From an uncultured Eubacteriales bacterium (lineage in GTDB: Bacteria; Bacillota; Clostridia; Saccharofermentanales; Fastidiosipilaceae), in assembly GCA_902373515.1 (NCBI GenBank), contig CABKML010000011.1, forward strand, positions 1 to 56,043: DNA of 56,043 nucleotides, in the 5' to 3' direction. Shown piece by piece: positions 18,280 through 25,254 of the stretch. Under the pieces are notes generated by a model. It saw only the letters and a program-made list of their open reading frames with translations. It ran no database searches and had not been told where the DNA came from. The translations under genes and the position numbers were made by a program. The first letter of the stretch is position 1; each line of letters opens with the position of its first letter.

Positions 18280-19593
18280 CTAGTTCTCCTGCAAGCAACC
18301 TAGAAGGCGACGACTGATTTCATCTAAATAATCCTGCCCTTTCTCAGTTACATAATAAATAGACTTTTGCTCATTCGTTTGCAATAAATTTTGGCCGCAG
18401 CCCCAGTCTAATATTTCTTTGATTCTTGCCGGTACGGCACAGGCAAAATATTTTTCAAAATCAGAAATTTTTACCCCACATAAATAACGTAAAGCAAAAG
18501 CAAAATAATCTTCCATCGCTTCCGTTTGGGTATTCTTCTCCGTCAGAATCGCTGTTCGATAGAGTTCTTTCTCCGATAAATCTGCAGAATTTGACGGCAG
18601 GACATTCCAAGCATCAATATAATGCTTGATTTGTTTGGTATTGGTGCGCCTGACACCGGCTAAATAAGAACCGGCACTTAAACCGAAGCCGAAATAAGGT
18701 CTTGCCGCCCAGACTGCCGTATTATGCCGACTTTCAAAGTCTGCTGTCAACGCAAAGTTCGATATTTCATAATGGCGAAAACCGCTTTGGCACAAGGTGT
18801 TCTGCACATAATGTACCATCTCTCTTTCCGTATCCTCATCCGGTAAGCTCGGCAAAGCCTTAATCACACTGCTGTCCGCCCCTGAAGTTCGCGTTTGACA
18901 ACAAGCTGACCGGGCATACAGCTGATAGAGCTTGGATCCTGCTTCTAAAATCAAAGAATAGACTGAAACATGCTGCGGTTTCAAGTTCAGAACAAAGGCC
19001 AAATCTGCCGCCACCGCCGCCATGTCCTGTCCCGGTAAAGCTACTATTAAATCTAACGAAATATTGTCGATTCCGGCTGCCCGAATATAATCTACCGCCG
19101 CTACGGCATCTTCCGCCCGATGTTCTCTTTCCAAAAATTTCAGCAATTGAAGATTGCTTGTCTGTAAACCCAACGAAACACGATTTAAGCCTAATTTGTG
19201 CAAATATTTCAGGTCCAAATGTTGATAGTTGCAAGGATTAAGTTCCAGAGTAAGCTCACAAGTATCCGTCAAACCGAACTGTTCCCGGCACAAGCTGATT
19301 AGCGTCGCCAACTCTTCCGTTTGTAAAATTCCCGGCGTGCCGCCGCCGAAATACAAACTTTTCAACGGTTTCAGCAAATCCGGTCTCTGTTTCCGCCAAT
19401 TAAGCGCAACAGCAGTTATTTCATGCTGCAAAGCTTGTAAATACGGCCCGATAAATTTCGCATTTTTGGAAGTGCGTGTCTGCAAAATATCCGAACACGG
19501 CAGGACACAAAAATCACAATATGTACACAGATGACGGCAAAAAGGTATATGTATATAGGCATGCTCTACACTTTGCGCTTGAAACGCTTTCAT
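18280..19593 (-). CDS. hemW: HemW-type radical SAM protein (heme chaperone family)
   Basis: Radical SAM protein of the HemW/HemN-like family, historically annotated as oxygen-independent coproporphyrinogen oxidase but in HemW acting in heme handling. The cluster-binding motif is CRHLCTYCDFC (Cys19, 23, 26, with the HemW-type extra Cys29), followed by YFGGGTPG and a C-terminal winged-helix HemN_C part. Start chosen at ATG 19593, preceded by AGGGAG, rather than the TTG upstream. Length 437 is slightly long. No other heme genes are nearby. Confidence 0.85.
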   Translation of the reverse strand: MKAFQAQSVEHAYIHIPFCRHLCTYCDFCVLPCSDILQTRTSKNAKFIGPYLQALQHEITAVALNWRKQRPDLLKPLKSLYFGGGTPGILQTEELATLISLCREQFGLTDTCELTLELNPCNYQHLDLKYLHKLGLNRVSLGLQTSNLQLLKFLEREHRAEDAVAAVDYIRAAGIDNISLDLIVALPGQDMAAVAADLAFVLNLKPQHVSVYSLILEAGSKLYQLYARSACCQTRTSGADSSVIKALPSLPDEDTEREMVHYVQNTLCQSGFRHYEISNFALTADFESRHNTAVWAARPYFGFGLSAGSYLAGVRRTNTKQIKHYIDAWNVLPSNSADLSEKELYRTAILTEKNTQTEAMEDYFAFALRYLCGVKISDFEKYFACAVPARIKEILDWGCGQNLLQTNEQKSIYYVTEKGQDYLDEISRRLLGCLQEN

Positions 19594-19723
19594 ACACTTC
19601 TCCCTTTCCGTCAAATTCAGCTCTTAATTTCTGCTCTTCGGTTGCTAATATTATATACTAAGATTTTTACAAGCTTGCTGTAAGGTGATAGAAAGCTGCA
19701 TCAATTTTCTTTTGTAAAAATCT

Positions 19724-19762
19724 AAAAAAAAACTCTGCCGTACTTATTCCCATTACGGCAAA
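19724..19762 (-). terminator. Terminator of the RiPP operon
   Basis: On the minus strand TGCCGTA pairs with TACGGCA across an 11-nt loop, followed by nine T. It lies about 77 bp after the MFS stop codon and would end the precursor-maturase-exporter transcript. Confidence 0.82.
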
Positions 19763-19838
19763 GCAATTAAAAGAGATGCGGGGCAAGCCGGTAAACCCGG
19801 CCGGCTTGTGCAAGGTGCAGACGGAGCAGCTCAGAAAA

Positions 19839-21017
19839 TTACTGTAGCTGTTTTCTATTAATAAATACCAAAAAGCTTTCCGCCAACAGGCAAATAACGG
19901 CCAGCCAAAAAGCGTACAGAACTCCGAACGAATCGGTAATTAAACTTACTAAAAAAACAAAACACGAAAATGCCGAAGCTGAAACAACTTCAAAGACGGC
20001 ATAAACATTAACAAGTTCCGTTTCGGCGACAGTTTCCTGCAAAAATACGCTTTCCGGCACTTCCTTAATTTGACAAAACACACCGATAGCCAAGGACAGA
20101 AGCAGGAAAGTAATCGCTTCTGCATACAAAATAATTACAGTCGTAACAATAGTCATGAAAATCAAAGAAAAAAAGATAGTTTTCCATTTCGATTGCAAAA
20201 ATCTTTCCGACAAACGAAAAACAATCGCACCGCCGAGCAAAATACCGATAGAATAAGCTGTATTGGCATATCCCCAATAACTTTCAGTCTGATGTAAATA
20301 TTCCGTCACAAAAACAAGAATTACGGATGAGACCCAAATTGTATTGGCAATTATTTCCAACAGATTGGCCGTCACTAAAAATCGCAATGGTGGCTTTGTT
20401 AAAACAAGTCGCCAACCTTTTATAACTGTTTCCAAATTTGTTTCTGCTGCCAACGTTTTTATTTTTACCGGCGCTAATGTAAACATCAAAATCGTCGCCA
20501 CCGTAAATAACAGCAAAATAACAACGCTACTTAACTGTATGCCTAAAGCAGCATACAAAAGTCCTCCCAAACCCCAGCCTACAAGTTGTACACCCTCTCC
20601 GCTCATGGATAAGGCGGCATTCGCCCGGCCTAAATCAGTAGCATATTGCGGCACAATAGCATAAGAAACAGGCGCAGCAAAACCGTCAAGCAAAGAAATA
20701 GATACAATAAATATGTACAACATACTTACATGGACTGTCTCACTGCAATAAAGCAGCAGCAACAGCACAAACAACAGGACCGTTTTCCCTAATTGAGTTA
20801 GAGAAAGAACTCGGTTCAAAGCTACCTTTTTAGTAACTAACGGTACTAAAAAACTTGCTGAGAATGAAGCTAAGCCGATAAGTATCGGAACCATTGAAGT
20901 CGCAATAACAGAACCGGATATTATAAAAACATTGGCAATAATAACTACGCGTAAAAACACATCCGCTAAATTGGCGACTGCCTGCGAAATCAGCAATTTT
21001 TTTATCTCTTTGCTCAT
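19839..21017 (-). CDS. MFS transporter, putative RiPP exporter
   Basis: 392 residues with about 12 hydrophobic segments and the layout of major-facilitator drug/peptide exporters (macrolide-efflux-like MFS_3 type). The start ATG abuts the maturase stop codon (TAAATG) with GAGG in front, so the two are translationally coupled. This makes it the best candidate for exporting the modified peptide or giving producer immunity. Known streptide-type clusters more often use an ABC transporter. The gene's base composition (one sampled line at 20581 is 53% GC) is closer to the chromosome than to the maturase. Substrate is inferred from context only. Confidence 0.8.
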   Translation of the reverse strand: MSKEIKKLLISQAVANLADVFLRVVIIANVFIISGSVIATSMVPILIGLASFSASFLVPLVTKKVALNRVLSLTQLGKTVLLFVLLLLLYCSETVHVSMLYIFIVSISLLDGFAAPVSYAIVPQYATDLGRANAALSMSGEGVQLVGWGLGGLLYAALGIQLSSVVILLLFTVATILMFTLAPVKIKTLAAETNLETVIKGWRLVLTKPPLRFLVTANLLEIIANTIWVSSVILVFVTEYLHQTESYWGYANTAYSIGILLGGAIVFRLSERFLQSKWKTIFFSLIFMTIVTTVIILYAEAITFLLLSLAIGVFCQIKEVPESVFLQETVAETELVNVYAVFEVVSASAFSCFVFLVSLITDSFGVLYAFWLAVICLLAESFLVFINRKQLQ

Positions 21018-22403
21018 TTAATACCTCATTTTTTCTACTATTACCGGGATAAGAATATTACTTACAAAGTTTTCAAACTCTTTTTTTTCCCAACGACATT
21101 GTTTATAAAAATCAATATCTGCAGATAATTTACATCCCCCTGAACACAAGCCGCCTATTTCACATTTTTGACATTCCTTATAATCTAAAAAAGTTTTTGT
21201 ATCATTTTGATAATTCAACAAATCAAAACTACGTAGATTTCCTAAAATATACTCTGGTCGTCCAACTGTAACAGTGCACCTGAATAAATTTAAGTTGTTA
21301 TCTATATAAAACACCCTATCATATGGAGAAACATTCCAACAGTAATTATAAATTCCTTTACATTGAATTTCATTAAACGAAAGATTCAATTTATCAGTCA
21401 AATTCTTACAAGTTTGAATGAAACCCGCATGAAGATTCGGCGGAATAGGTTCATGAATTTTCATCAACTCTAAAAGAATATCTGTTTCCGATAAAATATA
21501 ATCATCATAGTTGGTATCAAACAAGCGATTATCAACTCTACCTATATTCCAATAGAATGTTTTTCTTGCAAAATATCCTCTATTCTTAAAATAAAAAAAC
21601 ATCGGTACAAGTTGCTGAATATTAGTTTTATCAAAATTTGTTCCAACGTCAATCGTTACTCCATAACTCAACAATAAATCAGTAACATCCAATAATTTTT
21701 CTACATTATTGGCAACTCTTGTTATTTCAACAATCTTTTCGTAATTTTCCGGTAAGCTATTAACAGTTATGGCAACAGCTGCTATAACGCTTCTATATAT
21801 TATTAATTTTTTTGCAAAATAAGGCAAAAAGACTCCGTTCGTTGTTATTCCTATCTTCAGCCTATGATCAACACAATATTTAAAAACCCTATCAATAATC
21901 AACTCATTTTTAGGTAACAGCGGTTCTCCTCCAAACAATCCTATAGAAACTTGAATATCAGGATTTTCTCGAATAATTAATGAAATTTTATCAAGAATTA
22001 TTTCTAACTTTTCCAAAGTAATTGGTTTTCTGGACAATTTATCATATTTTTGTTGGAAGCAATAACTGCACCGCAAATTACAAGAATAAGTAAGCACTAA
22101 AGAGATTAAAATCTTCTTTTTAGATTCTAAAATCATTTTTTCATCATATAATTCACAGCATTTAAAATAATCAGAATTAGAAGAGGGAGTCTCTAACCAT
22201 TCACTCACAGTAGAATCTATTTCTATTGTACCATTATTAATTTTGTTACTCTCTACTACTAACACTTTATTTTTAAAAGAATTAATTAAAAGAGTAAATT
22301 TATCATTTATTTGTTTTTGGTAAACCGAAATTAGTGAAACTTTTTTCACATGATAATTTTCAGTTATTTTATTTAGATTCCCACCTTCTAATTCGTAAAT
22401 CAT
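21018..22403 (-). CDS. Radical SAM/SPASM peptide maturase (RaS-RiPP, RRR-like)
   Basis: Radical SAM enzyme predicted to install a cross-link in the adjacent 41-residue precursor. Counting from ATG 22403, the SAM/[4Fe-4S] motif is CNLRCSYC (Cys108, 112, 115), GLFGGEPLL follows, and the C-terminus has SPASM-type cysteines (CQKCEIGGLCSGGC and KQC: 411, 414, 420, 424, 436) for auxiliary clusters. The first 100 residues could form the RiPP-recognition (RRE-like) region. Start: GTG 22412 is possible, but ATG 22403 has AAGG at better spacing. It follows the precursor by 17 bp. Family knowledge: SPASM enzymes beside Rgg/SHP pairs make streptide-like RaS-RiPPs. The DNA is very AT-rich (13 G/C in the 60 bases from 21961). 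Confidence 0.88.
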   Translation of the reverse strand: MIYELEGGNLNKITENYHVKKVSLISVYQKQINDKFTLLINSFKNKVLVVESNKINNGTIEIDSTVSEWLETPSSNSDYFKCCELYDEKMILESKKKILISLVLTYSCNLRCSYCFQQKYDKLSRKPITLEKLEIILDKISLIIRENPDIQVSIGLFGGEPLLPKNELIIDRVFKYCVDHRLKIGITTNGVFLPYFAKKLIIYRSVIAAVAITVNSLPENYEKIVEITRVANNVEKLLDVTDLLLSYGVTIDVGTNFDKTNIQQLVPMFFYFKNRGYFARKTFYWNIGRVDNRLFDTNYDDYILSETDILLELMKIHEPIPPNLHAGFIQTCKNLTDKLNLSFNEIQCKGIYNYCWNVSPYDRVFYIDNNLNLFRCTVTVGRPEYILGNLRSFDLLNYQNDTKTFLDYKECQKCEIGGLCSGGCKLSADIDFYKQCRWEKKEFENFVSNILIPVIVEKMRY

Positions 22404-22420
22404 ATTCAGCACCTTAATAT

Positions 22421-22546
22421 TTAGTATCTACGACGAATAATAGGTTCACCGGGAACAAATTCACAGTCATTATTCTCCGCCGCTTCCATTAACTCATCAA
22501 TAGATTTCATTTGTAATAATTCTTCTTTTGTAAACTCAATAAGCAT
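22421..22546 (-). CDS. RiPP precursor peptide, 41 aa, C-terminal RRRY
   Basis: A short gene preceded by TGAGGTGAAATAAG, an excellent SD, and followed 17 bp later by the maturase start. The product is 41 residues: an acidic, helical leader (starts MLIEFTKEELLQMKSIDEL) and a core-like tail with ENNDCEFVPGEP and then IIRRRY at the very C-terminus. The Arg-Arg-Arg-Tyr ending matches my recollection of the RRR subfamily of streptococcal RaS-RiPPs, whose maturase joins an Arg to a Tyr. The single Cys with Asn three residues before it also fits an NxxC pattern, so a thioether is an alternative. No separate promoter other than the box/-10 at 22594-22639 is seen. Confidence 0.85.
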   Translation of the reverse strand: MLIEFTKEELLQMKSIDELMEAAENNDCEFVPGEPIIRRRY

Positions 22547-22593
22547 CTTATTTCACCTCATATCTTTTTAATTTATTGTAAGCTTACTATTAA

Positions 22594-22639
22594 AATATAC
22601 ATCTTATTTTGACCGGATTAACTTTATTCCCATATATGC
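22594..22639 (-). promoter_or_regulatory. Rgg box and promoter of the RiPP operon
   Basis: Minus strand: GCATATATGGGAATAAA (22623-22639), 23 bp, then TATATT (22594-22599) as -10. There is no good -35, as expected for an activated promoter. The same 17-bp box and the same 23-bp spacing occur before the pheromone gene. The box contains the palindrome CATATATG and lies against the rgg stop codon. Confidence 0.75.
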
Positions 22640-22645
22640 ATATTA

Positions 22646-23506
22646 CTAATTTCTCGACAAAAGTTTTTTCAAATGTTCTTCGTAATGTTTTGATAAATGA
22701 TAGCTACCTGCTAAGTTCATTGCTTCAATACATTTTTTCATTCCCATAACAGATGCACGACTACCATACTTTTTATATTGAAACAAATTTTGAGCATACT
22801 GAAAAACTAATCGTTCATAAACTTCGGTTTCAATAAAACAGCATTGATTTAACTGCTTTTCAAAATAACATGCATCAATAAATTTTTCTCTTTCAATACA
22901 TGTAATATATCCATTTAACAGCATTGTAGAAATTAAACGTCTATTAGTCGGAATTTCTTTGTAAAAATCTGTTCTCCTAGTCATTTCTCTAGTCAAAAGC
23001 ATAAAAACATCATGTTTGAGTGCATCTAACGTATTAATGAAAACAAGCAATTCATAATGCCCCCAATATTCAACGCTAAACAAATAATCCGTCAAATCAT
23101 CCAAATCACTTGAATCATAATAGTTTTCTCCAGATAAATCTTGGAGCCGAATTTTAATTAGAATCGTATTTATTTGATGAAATTTTTGGCGTTTTTCTCC
23201 TTGTTCAGACTGAGATATCAACAATCGTTTCATTTCTTCCACATCATTCATCGTTATGTACTTTCTTATCTTTTCCAAAAGTTCATTCAATTCATCTCTA
23301 CGAAAACCATGTACCGCATACATGAATTCATCTATAGATAAATTAATTTCATCTAAAATAAGTATAAATTTTGAAATAGTCAGATCTGTTTCCCCTTTTT
23401 CAAAGCGAGAAAGTTGAGATGTAGATATTACCTCATTTGCAACATCTTTTAAGCGAAACCCTCTGGACTCACGAAATTTTTTAAAAATTTCTCCAAAATT
23501 TCTCAT
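22646..23506 (-). CDS. rgg: Rgg/MutR-family transcriptional regulator
   Basis: 286 residues. An N-terminal helix-turn-helix (FGEIFKKFRESRGFRLKDVANEVISTSQLSRFEKGE, shown here by its parts: KKFRESRG, STSQLSRFEKG) is followed by the long helical C-terminal pheromone-binding region of Rgg proteins. The start is ATG 23506, preceded by GGAGGAGACGCT; a longer reading from 23584 has no SD and would encode an unlikely hydrophobic extension. Rgg proteins are cytoplasmic receptors for short hydrophobic peptides. A SHP-like gene starts 93 bp away in the opposite direction. Predicted to activate both the pheromone gene and the RiPP operon. AT-rich like the maturase. Confidence 0.88.
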   Translation of the reverse strand: MRNFGEIFKKFRESRGFRLKDVANEVISTSQLSRFEKGETDLTISKFILILDEINLSIDEFMYAVHGFRRDELNELLEKIRKYITMNDVEEMKRLLISQSEQGEKRQKFHQINTILIKIRLQDLSGENYYDSSDLDDLTDYLFSVEYWGHYELLVFINTLDALKHDVFMLLTREMTRRTDFYKEIPTNRRLISTMLLNGYITCIEREKFIDACYFEKQLNQCCFIETEVYERLVFQYAQNLFQYKKYGSRASVMGMKKCIEAMNLAGSYHLSKHYEEHLKKLLSRN

Positions 23507-23523
23507 AGCGTCTCCTCCAACAC

Positions 23524-23569
23524 GCATATATGGGAATAAAATCAGTTTAAATTCACTGAAGAATACAAT
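23524..23569 (+). promoter_or_regulatory. Rgg box and promoter of the SHP gene
   Basis: GCATATATGGGAATAAA (23524-23540), 23 bp, then TACAAT (23564-23569) as -10, with no clear -35. Identical in box and spacing to the site before the RiPP precursor. Transcription would begin near 23576, about 23 nt before the pheromone start codon. Confidence 0.75.
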
Positions 23570-23598
23570 AAAGAAAAATAACAATCGAGTATTTGCAG

Positions 23599-23670
23599 AT
23601 GAAAAAAAACATTCTTTTATTAGTTCTATTCAGTATATTTGAAGTCATTATCGTTATCGGCATAGGCTAA
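23599..23670 (+). CDS. shp: SHP-like short hydrophobic pheromone precursor (23 aa)
   Basis: A 23-residue peptide with the classic SHP plan: basic start MKKN, a hydrophobic stretch, then an acidic residue beginning a hydrophobic tail, EVIIVIGIG. Known mature streptococcal SHPs are of this form, for example EGIIVIVVG and DILIIVGG (from memory), so residues 15-23 are the likely signal. It is divergent from rgg and has the shared box and a -10. The SD is weak. Streptococcal SHPs are exported, trimmed, then re-imported by an oligopeptide permease; no such permease operon lies here. Confidence 0.8.
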   Translation: MKKNILLLVLFSIFEVIIVIGIG

Positions 23671-23705
23671 AGAAAAATCCGGTTTTTCTTTTGAATAACC
23701 GGATT
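23669..23705 (-). terminator. Terminator of the SPFH gene
   Basis: 9-bp perfect stem AATCCGGTT/AACCGGATT (23676-23705) followed on the minus strand by TTTCTTT, 23 bp after the SPFH stop codon. It also lies just past the convergent SHP gene but has no T tract on that strand. Confidence 0.82.
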
Positions 23706-23728
23706 CCTGCTCCCTATATGCGGAAAAT

Positions 23729-24634
23729 TCACTTTTCCGGACTGACTTCCGTAATTGCTTCTTTGAAAGTCGTTGCCAATCCCGCTAAACCTTGGAGATT
23801 GGAAGGAATGACCAGTTTAGTCGCCTTTCCGTCGGCAACTTTGGCCAAAGCTTCATAGGCTTTCAAGGTTAAAACGCTGTTATCTGCTTCCGCCGCTTTT
23901 AACGCTCTTAAACCGTCGGCCTGAGCTTGTGCAACTTTTAATATTGCTTCGGCCTCACCTTCCGCTTTACGAATTCGCGCCTCTTTATCAGCTTCAGCCT
24001 GCAAAATTTGTGATTTTTTATGTCCTTCAGCCTGCAAAATCAAAGACTCTCTTTGACCTTCAGCCAACAAAATCGCTTCACGCTTTTCACGCTCCGCTTT
24101 CATTTGTTTCTCCATTGCAGTTTGAATCTCTCTCGGCGGCAAAATGTTTTTCAATTCAACTCTATTAACCTTAATTCCCCAAGGATCCGTCGCCTCATCC
24201 AAAACCGTACGTAAACGAGTATTAATCAGATCGCGGCTGGTCAAAGTTTGATCCAATTCCAAGTCACCTATAATATTACGCAAAGTAGTCGCCGACAAAT
24301 TTTCAATTGCCGTTATCGGTCCGTCAATTCCATAAGTATATAACACGGGATCGGTTATTTGATAGAAAACGACTGTATCTATCTGCATTGTCACGTTATC
24401 TTTTGTAATAACTGCTTGCGGCGCAAAATCTGCTACCTGCTCTTTGAGATTAACTTTGCGTGCCACTCTCTCAATGAAAGGAATCTTAAAATGTAAGCCT
24501 GTGCTCCAAGTCTTACTGTATGTTCCCAAACGCTCAACAATATATGCGTTCGCTTGCGGAACAACCCGGATGTTGTTCGTTAAAAAGCTTAAAATTAATA
24601 GCGCTATCGGCACCAAAAAAATAATATTAATCAT
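23729..24634 (-). CDS. SPFH/stomatin-like membrane protein
   Basis: 301 residues. One N-terminal membrane segment (3-18) is followed by an SPFH/Band-7 domain (VPQANAYIVERLGTYSKTWSTGLHFKIPF..) and an Ala/Glu-rich coiled coil (about 180-260), the layout of QmcA/stomatin-like proteins that organise membrane microdomains. It is paired with an NfeD gene 29 bp upstream, the standard partner. ATG 24634 has AAAGGGG in front. Confidence 0.9.
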   Translation of the reverse strand: MINIIFLVPIALLILSFLTNNIRVVPQANAYIVERLGTYSKTWSTGLHFKIPFIERVARKVNLKEQVADFAPQAVITKDNVTMQIDTVVFYQITDPVLYTYGIDGPITAIENLSATTLRNIIGDLELDQTLTSRDLINTRLRTVLDEATDPWGIKVNRVELKNILPPREIQTAMEKQMKAEREKREAILLAEGQRESLILQAEGHKKSQILQAEADKEARIRKAEGEAEAILKVAQAQADGLRALKAAEADNSVLTLKAYEALAKVADGKATKLVIPSNLQGLAGLATTFKEAITEVSPEK

Positions 24635-24663
24635 AATGTTGTAACCCCTTTCTGTTACTCTGT

Positions 24664-25164
24664 TTATTTATCATCCAAGGTGTCAACAATTGCATGGACC
24701 CCTTTAATTGCAACTACTTTTACTAATGTACCGGGGGCAAAGCACTGTATTTGCCCGGCTTTACTTCGCGCTACAGCAGACCAAACTTGCTGTTTTATTT
24801 TTATTTGTCCCACAACAGCTCCCGGTTGGCTGCTGACTTCCTTTATCACTAAAGCTGTTTGACCGACTGAAGCTTCATAATTAGTTGATATAACCTGATG
24901 TGACAGAAAATTTCGTATAGGACGAAATTTAAAACTCAGAATCAATGATAGTAAAGATACCACCAGGAAAACGACAATCTGAGCGGTAAAACTGCAAGCG
25001 CACAAATAAGCTATTGCCGCACAAAGGGCTCCGAGAGTAAACCATATACTTGTTAAACTAACAGTCATTCCCTCAATTACGGCCGTCACTAAAATGACTA
25101 TCAGCCAAAAAATTAAGGGATTCAAGCAGATATTTGCAATTAAAATACATAATAATGTTTCCAT
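24664..25164 (-). CDS. NfeD-family membrane protein
   Basis: 166 residues with two to three hydrophobic segments (about 5-30 and 35-85) and a C-terminal OB-fold (GQTALVIKEVSSQPGAVVGQIKI..FAPGTLVKVVAIKG), the short NfeD type without protease domain. NfeD proteins work with the SPFH protein encoded next to it. Operon spacing is 29 bp. Confidence 0.85.
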   Translation of the reverse strand: METLLCILIANICLNPLIFWLIVILVTAVIEGMTVSLTSIWFTLGALCAAIAYLCACSFTAQIVVFLVVSLLSLILSFKFRPIRNFLSHQVISTNYEASVGQTALVIKEVSSQPGAVVGQIKIKQQVWSAVARSKAGQIQCFAPGTLVKVVAIKGVHAIVDTLDDK

Positions 25165-25254
25165 GTTGCCCTGGCCCCCTTAAATAAAATAAGTACTTAT
25201 ATTTTATCAGATTTTTCAGCAATTCACCATATAAATAAAACGGAAAAAGAAAAG

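Noticed and set aside
19743..19754. A third partial copy of the box (ATGGGAATAA) in the loop of the terminator downstream of the MFS gene.
   Set aside because: It is only 10 bp long, inside a terminator loop and with no promoter or gene after it; most likely chance.
22646..23584. A longer rgg start with a hydrophobic N-terminal extension.
   Set aside because: The start would be TTG without an SD and would cover the SHP promoter box. ATG 23506 has GGAGGAG and matches family length.
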